DNA of 64,000 nt from Fusobacterium massiliense (GCF_900095705.1 NZ_LT608327.1:496001-560000); one strand, 5' to 3'. Shown: positions 17,806 to 27,645, numbered from the stretch's first letter. Program-made: numbers and translations. The notes: generated by a model from the sequence alone, not told the origin.

Positions 17806-17817
17806 ATAATTTTTTAA

Positions 17818-19813
<1,996 letters not shown>

Positions 19814-19825
19814 TTTTTCTCCTCC

Positions 19826-21370
19826 CTATTCTTGATCTCCATTTTCTTTATTTTTTTTACTTTCTAATCTATTTTGTTCTAATTCTAAGATAAAATAATG
19901 TATTATATCTTCATTTTGAGTTTGATTTTCTATATAATCAAAAGCAAAGCTAAAATATACTCCTGAGTATACTGATAATTGAGTTAAAACATCTAAAATC
20001 CTTTTATGATTTTTAGCAACAACTGAACTTAACAATTTTTGTCTGTATGATGCTAACTTATTTAAAGAATTATCTTTTATAAATCTTCTTACAACTTCAC
20101 TTGCACAAGCTTTTATAGAACTTTTTAGATTCTTATCCATTTCTTTTCCCCCATTTCTTATTATTCGATTTACTTTAATTAATTGATTAATAGCATAGTT
20201 GTATTTAAAAAGTTTTGTTAAATTTTCCCTAGTTACATCTATTTTTATAAAACTTTCTCTATCTTTTAATAAATATAAAATACTATTTGTTAATAAACTT
20301 AGATTTAAAATAGCAGAGAACACTTCATCAAGAAGATTAAAATAATATTTATCAGTAATTTTTATTCTGATATCCAATTTTGAAAAATCTTCAATCTCTT
20401 TTAATACTTTTATACTTTCATTTCTTAAATACCAAGTTTCAAAATATTCTTTATCCCTATTTTTATAAATTATTTCCATTCCATATTTGATATAGTCAAC
20501 TTTTTTTTGTAGGATATTTAAAAATAATTTTTTTAAAGGTACAGAATTTTGATTTCCTTCTGTTTCTTCATTTTTTTTCTCTTTAATTGCTTTTTCTTGT
20601 TTAAGACTTTTTAGTCTTTCTGTTTCATTCTCTTTTTCCTCAGAAAAATATTCTCTTAATTTATAATTCATATTTTCTAATATTTCTAAATCTAAATTAT
20701 CATTTAAAAATATAGTTTCAAAAGGACTTCCAGTAAAAGCAAATGGGATAAAATCAAATATTTCATCATCAAAGTAATCTACACTACTAGAAACAAAGTT
20801 ATAACCTGTTGCCTTAGACTTTCTATTAGGGTCAAAATAATAACCTTTGAGCCTACAAGGACTATTGTCTCCTTTTTCTAAAAGTCTACTTGTTTGACAA
20901 TAATTATCATATAAATCCTTTTTATTTCTAAAAGTTTCTTTTATAATTGAATGTCTATTTTCATCAAGTAACTTCAATACTTCATCTTTATTTGTTCCAT
21001 CAAATTTTGTTTTTGAAAATACTTTTTTTAAAACTGTGTTTGCTGACATATTTTCTTTTATGCTTTTTATAATTTCTGTGGTAAATTCTTTTGTATGCTT
21101 TAATTGATTTTCTAATTTTTTATGTGCCAATGCCTCTTCTGAGTAAAATCTTTCAATAAAATCTAAATAATTTTCTTCATTGATATCTTCTTTATTATAT
21201 AGTAAATAACTATCAGTAATTTCATCAATAATTACCTTTTTTATCTCATATTTCTTTTCTAATTCTTTAAAATAATAAATTAATCCTGTAATAGCTGCTG
21301 AATATTTCCAATCAGAAGCAGATATTGCAGTATCAAAACCATATTCATTCTTATCAATATCATACTTCAT
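19826..21370 (-). CDS. cas8b1: Cas8b1 (Cst1 family), Cascade large subunit, type I-B
   Basis: Cas8b recognises the PAM and opens target DNA. At 514 residues the size fits Cst1-type Cas8b. I recognise it from position (cas6-cas8-cas7-cas5-cas3) and from a Cst1-like segment near 200-220: a phenylalanine-rich stretch DFIPFAFTGSPFETIF. A Lys/Glu-rich linker near 245-275 is probably disordered. Cas8 proteins diverge fast, so motif support is thinner than for its neighbours. ATG 21370 (MKYDIDKNE) is preferred over upstream GTG codons because GGTGGTGAG lies about 9 bases before it. It overlaps the end of cas6 by 11 bases. Confidence 0.85.
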   Translation of the reverse strand: MKYDIDKNEYGFDTAISASDWKYSAAITGLIYYFKELEKKYEIKKVIIDEITDSYLLYNKEDINEENYLDFIERFYSEEALAHKKLENQLKHTKEFTTEIIKSIKENMSANTVLKKVFSKTKFDGTNKDEVLKLLDENRHSIIKETFRNKKDLYDNYCQTSRLLEKGDNSPCRLKGYYFDPNRKSKATGYNFVSSSVDYFDDEIFDFIPFAFTGSPFETIFLNDNLDLEILENMNYKLREYFSEEKENETERLKSLKQEKAIKEKKNEETEGNQNSVPLKKLFLNILQKKVDYIKYGMEIIYKNRDKEYFETWYLRNESIKVLKEIEDFSKLDIRIKITDKYYFNLLDEVFSAILNLSLLTNSILYLLKDRESFIKIDVTRENLTKLFKYNYAINQLIKVNRIIRNGGKEMDKNLKSSIKACASEVVRRFIKDNSLNKLASYRQKLLSSVVAKNHKRILDVLTQLSVYSGVYFSFAFDYIENQTQNEDIIHYFILELEQNRLESKKNKENGDQE

Positions 21371-22112
21371 CTTTGATCTCACCACCTAGATACTCTAAAA
21401 GTCCAAATCCTTGTGATAAACGACTACCCATACCTGTTCTATATATTTCTTCTAATAAAATTTTAGGAGCTTTTACTTTAAATCTTCCAGTTGTCACAGG
21501 AAACTTTAAATCAAAATGTTTAACAACTATTTTTCTTCCTTCTAATAGTTCACAACTAAAATCTTTAAAAATATCTTCAGGATATCCTAATCTTTTAAAC
21601 CTTTCTTTCATTAACCAATTTAAAACTTCTTCAAATCTTTTATTTCCCACTGAATAGTAGATATCTTTGTTTTCTTCTTTATTATGTTCTCTTACTACAA
21701 CTCCTCCACCTATTGTAGTTTGAAAAATAGCCTCCTCCCCTTTAATAATTTTTTCTTCAATTATTCTGACATCTTTTAAAATCATATGAGTATCTTTAGG
21801 TAAAGGAAATTTTTTATTTCTTTGTGATAAAAATACATTTACCAACAAGAAACCTATATTATTTTTTTCTGAACAAGATACTACAACTTTCATTTCAGGT
21901 CTTTTTAAATAAATTTCTTCTCCAAAATATTTATCCAAAGGAAAAATTACAGAAAATGAATAATCTTTTATTTGAGTTCCTGTAAAAAATTCTGGATAAT
22001 ATTTTGAATTATGTGCCTCTGTTAAAGACTTCTTAAAGAAACTTATAACAGTTCTTCTGATTTCTATTGGAAGTCTAACAGTACCTAATTCAAAATCTAA
22101 AATAAACCTCAT
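21360..22112 (-). CDS. cas6: Cas6, crRNA-processing endoribonuclease
   Basis: Cas6 cuts pre-crRNA within each repeat to leave the 8-nt 5' handle. The 250 residues form a tandem RAMP fold. The C-terminal glycine-rich loop that marks the family is clear: GMGSRLSQGFGLLEYL near residues 226-241. His34 (in SLTEAHN) is a candidate catalytic histidine; this assignment is tentative. AGGAGG precedes the start. It follows the AbiF-like gene by 27 bases on the same strand and overlaps cas8b, so it belongs to one transcript with both. Confidence 0.94.
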   Translation of the reverse strand: MRFILDFELGTVRLPIEIRRTVISFFKKSLTEAHNSKYYPEFFTGTQIKDYSFSVIFPLDKYFGEEIYLKRPEMKVVVSCSEKNNIGFLLVNVFLSQRNKKFPLPKDTHMILKDVRIIEEKIIKGEEAIFQTTIGGGVVVREHNKEENKDIYYSVGNKRFEEVLNWLMKERFKRLGYPEDIFKDFSCELLEGRKIVVKHFDLKFPVTTGRFKVKAPKILLEEIYRTGMGSRLSQGFGLLEYLGGEIKDEV

Positions 22113-22139
22113 TGCTCTCCTCCTTTTTATTTATTTTTA

Positions 22140-23039
22140 TTAACTTTTAATGTATTTTTTTAACAACTTATAATTTTTAATTCCATATATTTTAGCTACT
22201 TTATTTCTTTTAATTAATTGACACACTGTATGATATAGTGTTTTAAATTGATAATTAGGATTTATATTTTTTATAAAATAAATTATTATTAATATAGAAC
22301 TGAATATTCTATCATATCTGTTTAATATATTTGAAAAATCAGTATTCATTTTAGGAATAGTTCTCAATTTTAGATGAATGATAGACATATTATGAGCACA
22401 TAAATTTCTAACTAATTTTATATTGTTCACATAAGAAGTAAATTCATCAACTTTAAGATTATAAGTACGAGCAATAGATACCTTATTTTTTTGTGACATC
22501 ATCTCAAAAAGATATAATACTTCCCCAAAAGTTAATACTTCTGACAATCTCCAGATACTTAAATAAGTTTCAGTTGGATTATTTATAACAAAATCTTTAA
22601 TAATAGAATTATCTGAAAATAATTTCATTTTATTCTGAATTTTCTTTTTAAACTTTGATTCTTCATTTTGAATTTCTTGTTTGGGTCTAGTCCTATCACA
22701 CCAACTTGAAAAGTTTAAATAACCAAATGCTCCATATTTAACTCCTAAAAGATATGCAATTTTATTTTTTATTGACAATTCAATTTTTTCTGAACATTTT
22801 AAAAATTCCATTCTTAAATTTTTATCAAAATAAAAATTTTGAATTACTGCTTCAAAAGAAGTATTTTGTTTATAATTTCCACTATTGTCCATAAAAAATG
22901 TAGAAAACTGTTTAATTTTATAATAACTTATATGTTTTAATCTTTCAAGAGCTTTCTCCTTGTTTTTAACAAGCATTCCTCTACTTATAAATTTATTTAA
23001 TTGTTGCTCGTAACTTAAATGGATTTCACTACAGCTCAT
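22140..23039 (-). CDS. Abi_2 (AbiD/AbiF)-family protein with HEPN motif
   Basis: 299 residues with the Abi_2 layout: YEQQLNKFISRGMLV near the N-terminus, a helical core with ISYYKIKQFSTFF and FYFDKNLRMEFLKCSEKIELSIKNKIAYLL, and the HEPN signature R-N-L-C-A-H at 211-216 (Arg211, His216), expected to be the RNase site. AbiD/AbiF proteins stop phage by harming the infected cell. Published work describes AbiF as a toxin held by a small RNA and related to the ancestor of Cas13. A structured RNA candidate lies directly upstream. TGGAGG is the ribosome site. It is the first gene of the cas transcript. Toxin activity in this strain is inference. Confidence 0.88.
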   Translation of the reverse strand: MSCSEIHLSYEQQLNKFISRGMLVKNKEKALERLKHISYYKIKQFSTFFMDNSGNYKQNTSFEAVIQNFYFDKNLRMEFLKCSEKIELSIKNKIAYLLGVKYGAFGYLNFSSWCDRTRPKQEIQNEESKFKKKIQNKMKLFSDNSIIKDFVINNPTETYLSIWRLSEVLTFGEVLYLFEMMSQKNKVSIARTYNLKVDEFTSYVNNIKLVRNLCAHNMSIIHLKLRTIPKMNTDFSNILNRYDRIFSSILIIIYFIKNINPNYQFKTLYHTVCQLIKRNKVAKIYGIKNYKLLKKYIKS

Positions 23040-23051
23040 ATTAAAACCTCC

Positions 23052-23126
23052 ATAAAGAAAAAAACCCCTGCATCGGACGTATCCGTGTCATATTGACAAG
23101 CAGGGGTATTGATCTCTTATTTATGT
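23052..23126 (-). ncRNA. Structured small RNA ending in a terminator, upstream of the AbiF-like gene
   Basis: Read on the minus strand the RNA would start near 23126 and fold as a three-way junction. The outer stem pairs ACCCCTGC (complement of 23100-23107) with GCAGGGGT (23064-23071), 8 bp. Inside are two hairpins, TGTCA-ATA-TGACA and CGGA-TACG-TCCG. Seven Ts follow the outer stem at once, so the fold is also an intrinsic terminator. A promoter with exact spacing lies upstream. The product would be about 65-75 nt, with read-through giving the abi-cas mRNA. An antitoxin role is by analogy to AbiF systems. A plain attenuator is the alternative. Confidence 0.72.
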
Positions 23127-23132
23127 ACTTGT

Positions 23133-23161
23133 ATTTTAAACTATTTTATTTGCTTTGTCAA
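23133..23161 (-). promoter_or_regulatory. Promoter of the small RNA and abi-cas operon
   Basis: On the minus strand TTGACA (23156-23161) and TAAAAT (23133-23138) are separated by exactly 17 bases. It is the only strong promoter-like signal seen ahead of the abi-cas genes. Confidence 0.78.
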
Positions 23162-23496
23162 TTAGAATATTATTTTGAAATTATAAAAATCTAATTTTAT
23201 ATTAGTATTAAAAATCTTATTTTTATCCATTAGAAATAATTATATTTTAAATTATTATAATATATTTTATGTTAACATAACTTCTCTTTTTTTTCAAGTT
23301 TATATTTTAATTATTAATAAAAATTAATATTAAATAGAAACAAAGGTGCTTCTATAATCTAGATTTTTTTAATTTTTATTTGATTTTTTATTTTAATCAT
23401 AATAAAATATACAATGTATCTTCTAAATTAGAATTTAAATTTAGATATAATCTATTTTAAATATTTTTTTACGTTTTTCCAAATTGGAAGAAATCA
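23162..23496. other. Gene-free AT-rich spacer
   Basis: Low-complexity sequence between the divergent abi-cas promoter and the hairpin at 23497. No gene, repeat or RNA was recognised. Confidence 0.5.
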
Positions 23497-23551
23497 GCAA
23501 TTCATATTTACTTATTAAAAAAATAATAAGTAGAATATGAGTTGCTTTTTT
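23497..23551 (+). terminator. Long hairpin with T tract upstream of the hypothetical gene
   Basis: GCAATTCATATTTACTTATT and AATAAGTAGAATATGAGTTGC pair over about 20 bp with one bulge and one wobble, followed by seven Ts. TATAAT follows at 23563, so the hairpin sits where the next gene's promoter or leader lies. No plus-strand gene precedes it. Confidence 0.65.
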
Positions 23552-23595
23552 TATTATTATGTTATAATTGAATAAAAATGCTAGGTGATTAAATT

Positions 23596-24117
23596 ATGTT
23601 AAAAATTGAAAAAATAATACTTAAAAATAAAATTGTACATAAAGATAATTATTTTGAAATTGGTTATTGTGAAGAATTAAAAATTTATATGATACATATT
23701 TTTGTTTCTTGGATTGCTACTTATTATAGATATTACAAAATAGATGAAGAAGATTACAACTTATATAAAAATAATCCTCAATCATTCTATAAAAAATATG
23801 AAAATGAAATCAAACAAAATAATAATGCTTATACAGAAAACTTTATAGGCTCTTCAGCACTTAGAGATTATGATGGAGTTAAAGATTTTCAATATTCTTA
23901 TCCTACAAAAAATAGAATTATAAATCCATTTCAAAATTATGTTTATATAGAAGGTATTTTATTTGGAAGAATAATATGGGAGATAGGAGAATTTTTAATT
24001 CCACCATTTCAAAAAATTATTAGAAAAGATGGAAGTTATAAATTTCCATTGAGAGAAATTTGTGAACTAAAAAATGATAGTTCAGAAAATTCTTTATGCT
24101 ATTACTTTGCTTATTGA
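23596..24117 (+). CDS. Hypothetical protein, 173 aa
   Basis: I do not recognise this protein. The frame is complete, with AGGTG 8 bases before the ATG and TATAAT about 28 bases upstream. The 173 residues are rich in Tyr, Ile, Lys and Asn with no signal peptide. One moderately hydrophobic stretch (IYMIHIFVSWIATYY) and a C-terminal FPLREICEL region stand out. The composition matches host genes. It is an isolated plus-strand gene between the CRISPR-abi locus and an IS copy, the setting of many accessory or immunity-type genes, but nothing in the sequence shows a function. Confidence 0.6.
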   Translation: MLKIEKIILKNKIVHKDNYFEIGYCEELKIYMIHIFVSWIATYYRYYKIDEEDYNLYKNNPQSFYKKYENEIKQNNNAYTENFIGSSALRDYDGVKDFQYSYPTKNRIINPFQNYVYIEGILFGRIIWEIGEFLIPPFQKIIRKDGSYKFPLREICELKNDSSENSLCYYFAY

Positions 24118-24313
24118 TGAAAAAAAATACTTGCATAAAATTAATTATTAAGTTATTTATGTATTGATATTAAAAGATAAAATAAACTGTACTTTTTAAA
24201 TTGCTCCACTATTGCACTTAAAAGATAGTTTGATAAAAAAATAATTTTTATATAAGGGATATGATACCAGTAATTAAAAGGGGTTATCTAGTGGATAAGG
24301 AAGTAATAAAAAA

Positions 24314-24354
24314 AGCCAATTGCAGATTTTTAAAAAAATCTTTTGCAATTGGCT
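24314..24354. repeat. IS left-end hairpin, copy 1
   Basis: AGCCAATTGCA pairs with TGCAATTGGCT, and GATTTTT with AAAAATC, giving about 18 bp of stem. Subterminal hairpins are the recognition sites of IS91-type transposases. Ts follow on both strands, so it can also terminate transcription. Confidence 0.8.
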
Positions 24355-24409
24355 ATCTTTTTCTGTAAAATTTATTTGGACTAAAACATACAGAAAGGAC
24401 TAATATCTC

Positions 24410-25621
24410 ATGATTAAAGAAATGCTATCCATAGCAGATTTATCACAAATCTTAAATTTTATCAAGCCTTTTTTAACTCACAACCATTTGGAGTACATTA
24501 AAACCTCTATCAATAAGTTTATGCTTTGTCGCGATACTAAAGCTGGTTTCATTAAATATACTTGTACTGAGTGTGGGCATTATCATACTATTCCTATTAC
24601 CTGTAAATCTAGACTTTGTCCTTCTTGTGGATTTAAATATTCTGCTACTTGGACACAAAAGATGACTAATGATATTCTTAATGTTTCTCATAGACATATT
24701 CTTTTTACTATTCCTGAAGAGTTAAGACCTTTTTTCTTTTACGATAGAAACTTACTTTCTAAACTAGCTACTGCTGTCAATGAAACCATGGAATATCAAT
24801 TTCATAATCTCTACAAGAAAAATAATAGAAAAAATAACCTTCCTAAATCTTCTTCAGATTATTTCACTAACTCTGATATCCTTCACTATGGACTTATCAC
24901 TGTTATTCATACTTTTACTTTTGGTAGAGATTTAAAATGGAATCCTCATATTCATGCGCTTGTTTCTCTTGGCGGATTTACTAAAAATTTTACTTTTAAA
25001 AAATTAGACTACTTCCATGTACCTTCTATTGCTGGACAATGAAAGTATCATGTACTTGATATTGTTAAAAATGGTAATTATCCTAATCCTAAAATTAAAA
25101 ATTTAGCACTAAAAACTGTTTCTAAACTATATAAAGAAAACAAAAGATTTTTCTTTAATGTAGGCTCTTGTAATGTTAATTCTCCTAAAGGAATTATAAA
25201 ATATTTAGGAAAATATCTCGCTCGTGCACCTATTGCTGAATACAAAATTATCAATTACGACAATAAAAAAGTTACCTTTTTCTTTAATGATTTAGCTGAT
25301 AATAAAAAGAAAAAATATGTAACTATGGATATAGATAAATTTGTTCAACAAGTTCTTATTCATTTACCACCCAAAAATTTTAAGATGATTAATAGATTCG
25401 TTTTTTATGGGCGCAATATCACAACAAAGTTAAAAGATACAATTAAAAAGTACAAAAAAAGATTTTCTAAATCTGAATATTCTTTTTTTGTAAAACAATC
25501 TATTGAAACATTTGATGTACACCCTTTTATGTGTCCTCACTGTAAAATTATGATGGATAAACAAGAAATCTATGTAAGCGCTAATTGGTATGGTCGAACC
25601 ATACATAAAATTTATTTCTAA
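24410..25621 (+). pseudogene. IS91-family (Y2, HUH) transposase with in-frame TGA at codon 211
   Basis: The full frame is 403 codons, the usual IS91 length. The N-terminal zinc-binding domain shows CTECGHYHTIPITC and LCPSC. The HUH motif is in WNPHIHALVS, and the paired tyrosines are in YLGKYLARAPIA (Tyr-x3-Tyr). A second zinc-like pair, MCPHCK, lies near the end. Codon 211 is TGA in the context AGQ-TGA-KYHVL, where a tryptophan codon (TGG) would fit, and the frame continues cleanly to a stop at 25621. Copy 2 has the same TGA. As written it yields a 210-residue protein lacking the catalytic tyrosines. Confidence 0.88.
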
Positions 25622-25780
25622 TACTTCTCTAATGACCATTTTCATTAGAGCTTTTTGTCGTGCAATTTTTTTAATTATTTTAAATATTTCTATAAATATT
25701 ATCTTTTTACTTAAACCGATATCTTCACATTTCTTTTTTTATTTGACCTCTTTAAATTTATACTTTCCTATAGATTAAAA

Positions 25781-25827
25781 AAAGATTATTATTTATTTTA
25801 TTTTTCACAAAATAATTAATAATCTTT
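25781..25827 (-). terminator. Terminator of the cupin gene
   Basis: AAAGATTATTA (25781-25791) and TAATAATCTTT (25817-25827) form an 11-bp stem. On the minus strand the stem is followed by CTTTTTTTAAT. It lies 29 bases past the cupin stop and next to the IS end. Confidence 0.7.
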
Positions 25828-25855
25828 CTCCAATTTATTTAATTTATTTTTTCTT

Positions 25856-26143
25856 TTATTTTCTTCTATTTACTAAGTATACAAATACATCACTTTCTTT
25901 TAAAGCAGTAGCAGAAATTCTTGCTTCTCCTTTAAAATTTAAAACTTTTTTAGGTTGTAACACATGTGTTTCTTCTTCATTTAAATAAACTTCAACTTCT
26001 CCATCAACAACTGTAAAAAATATTTCTTGTCCTGGATGATCATGAGGTTGAATTTTTTGTCCAGCTTCTAAATGTAAATGTACAACCATCAAATCATCTG
26101 AATTAAATACTGGTCCATATTCTTTTATTTCTTTTCCTAACAT
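25856..26143 (-). CDS. Small cupin-domain protein
   Basis: 95 residues forming a single cupin barrel. The metal-binding motif is recognisable as PHDHPGQEIFFTVVDGEVEV (His, His, Gln/Glu), followed by a weak second motif. Such small cupins bind a metal and a small ligand; no enzymatic activity can be inferred. It has its own strong promoter flanked by an inverted repeat, and its own terminator, so it is a single-gene unit. An Rrf2 regulator gene lies upstream on the same strand and is a candidate regulator. Confidence 0.85.
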   Translation of the reverse strand: MLGKEIKEYGPVFNSDDLMVVHLHLEAGQKIQPHDHPGQEIFFTVVDGEVEVYLNEEETHVLQPKKVLNFKGEARISATALKESDVFVYLVNRRK

Positions 26144-26177
26144 AGTAACACTCCTTTTATTTTTATTGTTTACAAAA

Positions 26178-26206
26178 ATTATAAACTTTTATTTAAAAAG
26201 TGTCAA
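26178..26206 (-). promoter_or_regulatory. Promoter of the cupin gene, flanked by an 11-bp inverted repeat
   Basis: On the minus strand TTGACA (26201-26206) and TATAAT (26178-26183) are 17 bases apart, both perfect consensus. TTTACAAAAAT at 26169-26179 and its exact complement ATTTTTGTAAA at 26210-26220 bracket the promoter, which suggests an operator. Confidence 0.82.
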
Positions 26207-26218
26207 CTTATTTTTGTA

Positions 26219-26254
26219 AAAAAGCACTTAGTTAAATAACTAAATGCTTTTTTT
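26219..26254 (-). terminator. Terminator of the rapZ-to-rrf2 gene series
   Basis: AAAAGCACTTAGTTA and TAACTAAATGCTTTT pair over about 14 bp with one G-U pair on the minus strand, followed by Ts on both strands. Confidence 0.78.
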
Positions 26255-26276
26255 ATCCCAATATATTTATAAAATT

Positions 26277-26702
26277 TTAGTCTAAATTTTCGTCAACAGA
26301 AATTTTAGATTTTTGATGTGTTAAATCATAAAAATTTACTTTTTCTAAATTATTTAAAAAGTTATTTTCTATTTTTTCTAAAGCTTCAAATATAACAGAA
26401 CAACTAGTTTGTCCTGCTAAACAAGCCTTATCTTTTATAATAATTTCTGTTTCTATCGTTTCAACAGCATCTTTTAAAGTAATTTCTTTAGGATCTCTAT
26501 TTAATTTATATCCTCCATTTGCTCCTTTAAATATTTTTAAAAGACCTTTCTTTTCCATTTTCTTTAGTACTCTTATACTAAATAAGTGAGGAATATTCTC
26601 ATTTTCTGCTATTTCAGTTGATGTTACAACTCTATCTTTACCTTGCAATGATAAGTAGTTTAAAATTCTAAATACATACTCTATTTCATTTTTTAATTTC
26701 AT
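26277..26702 (-). CDS. Rrf2-family transcriptional regulator
   Basis: 141 residues with the Rrf2 winged helix: EYVFRILNYLSLQGK, VVTSTEIAENENIPHLFSIRVLKKMEKKGLL and FKGANGGYKL. The family often binds an Fe-S cluster through three Cys. Here only two are present in the usual place (ACLAGQTSC), so the cluster may be altered or absent. It lies 21 bases after the DUF1385 gene and is the last gene before a terminator. The next gene on the strand is the cupin, whose promoter is bracketed by an inverted repeat. Confidence 0.88.
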   Translation of the reverse strand: MKLKNEIEYVFRILNYLSLQGKDRVVTSTEIAENENIPHLFSIRVLKKMEKKGLLKIFKGANGGYKLNRDPKEITLKDAVETIETEIIIKDKACLAGQTSCSVIFEALEKIENNFLNNLEKVNFYDLTHQKSKISVDENLD

Positions 26703-26723
26703 TCTTTATCTCTCCCTTTTATT

Positions 26724-27626
26724 TTATTCGAAAACTTCCTTTGCATTTGTCACTTCATATCCAAGAGAAACTTTTATAGCAACTATAGCTACTTCAAGTT
26801 CACTTAAATCTGGTTCTCTAGTTGTAATTTTTTGTAAAGCTAAACCTGGTAATGAGATTAATTTTATAAATGGATTATTTAAATGACAACTACTATATTT
26901 TTGTAATTCATAAGATAAACTAGCTATCACTGGCATAAGAACAACTCTCAATACAACTTTTGATAAGAACTTTGCAAATATGCTTGTTGGTATAGGTAAT
27001 AAAAAATCTATTACTGAAAATACAATTATTGCAATAAACATAACTATAAACAAGAAACTTGTTCCACATCTTGGATGTAATGTTGTAAATTTCTTTGCAT
27101 TTTCTGGAGTTAATTCCATATCATTTTCATAAGCATAAATTGATTTATGTTCTGCTCCATGATATTCAAATACTCTTCCTACTTCTTTGGAAAAAGATAT
27201 TGCCCAAATATAACCTATAAAAATTATTAATCTTAAAAATGCTTCAAACAAATTAGCATACATTCTATTATCAGAAAACAAAAAATTCCCTAATACAGAA
27301 GGTAAAACTATAAATATTCCTATCCCTAATCCTAAAGAAAAAATAGTTGTCATAACTGCTTCTTTATCACTTAATTTTTCTTCTTCCTCTCCTGATTGGT
27401 TTGCTGAGAATGTTAATTCTTTGACTCCTATTACAAGAGATTCAAATAACATCAAAACTCCTCTTATAAAAGGCTTTTTCAAAAATTCATTATTTTTTCC
27501 TATTAATTTTGTTTTTTTATAGACTATCTCTCCTGAAGGTCTTCTAACAGCAGTAGCTAAAAATTCACTACCCCTCATCATTACTCCTTCTATAACAGCT
27601 TGTCCTCCTATTGATGGTTTATTCAT
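26724..27626 (-). CDS. DUF1385 membrane protein (YqhQ-like)
   Basis: 300 residues. The opening SIGGQAVIEGVMMRGSEFLATAVRRP is characteristic of DUF1385. Several transmembrane helices follow (for example AVMTTIFSLGLGIGIFIVLP and FLFIVMFIAIIVFSVIDFL), with the conserved HPRCGTSFLFIV between them and PGLALQKITTREPD near the C-terminus. The family's role is unknown; it is widely conserved in Firmicutes and Fusobacteria. It is probably cotranscribed with the SpoIIE-type phosphatase upstream (19-base gap) and the Rrf2 gene downstream. Confidence 0.88.
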   Translation of the reverse strand: MNKPSIGGQAVIEGVMMRGSEFLATAVRRPSGEIVYKKTKLIGKNNEFLKKPFIRGVLMLFESLVIGVKELTFSANQSGEEEEKLSDKEAVMTTIFSLGLGIGIFIVLPSVLGNFLFSDNRMYANLFEAFLRLIIFIGYIWAISFSKEVGRVFEYHGAEHKSIYAYENDMELTPENAKKFTTLHPRCGTSFLFIVMFIAIIVFSVIDFLLPIPTSIFAKFLSKVVLRVVLMPVIASLSYELQKYSSCHLNNPFIKLISLPGLALQKITTREPDLSELEVAIVAIKVSLGYEVTNAKEVFE

Positions 27627-27645
27627 ATATCACTCCTTCTCTATG

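Larger units (their letters stand above)
24308..25774 (+). mobile_element. IS91-like insertion sequence, copy 1
   Basis: The limits come from comparison with copy 2: shared sequence starts in the A tract before AGCCAATTGCAG and ends at CTTTCCTATAGA. The left end is a strong hairpin (24314-24354) and the right end reads TTTATACTTTCCTATAG. No terminal inverted repeats or target duplication are visible, as expected for HUH (rolling-circle) elements. It carries one transposase gene with an in-frame TGA. The right terminal 20 bases equal the flank of the dispersed hairpin repeats. Confidence 0.85.

Noticed and set aside
23116-23125. ATTTATGTA on the plus strand matches the start of the crRNA-sense repeat, hinting at a CreA-like RNA guided by Cascade.
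   Set aside because: Only nine AT-rich bases match, on the strand opposite the small RNA, and the handle sequence GGAATTTAAAT is missing. Chance is likely in this base composition.
24291-24365. GTG with a good ribosome site (AAAAGGGG) starting MDKEVIKK and running into the IS left end, as if a gene had been interrupted.
   Set aside because: The sequence past the right end of the IS does not resume a recognisable protein and no homologue is known to me. Too weak to call.
25031-25051. TGA read as tryptophan throughout the genome (altered code).
   Set aside because: TGA ends several intact genes here, for example cas6 and importer 2 permease B, and other genes use TGG for Trp. The TGA problem is limited to the IS.
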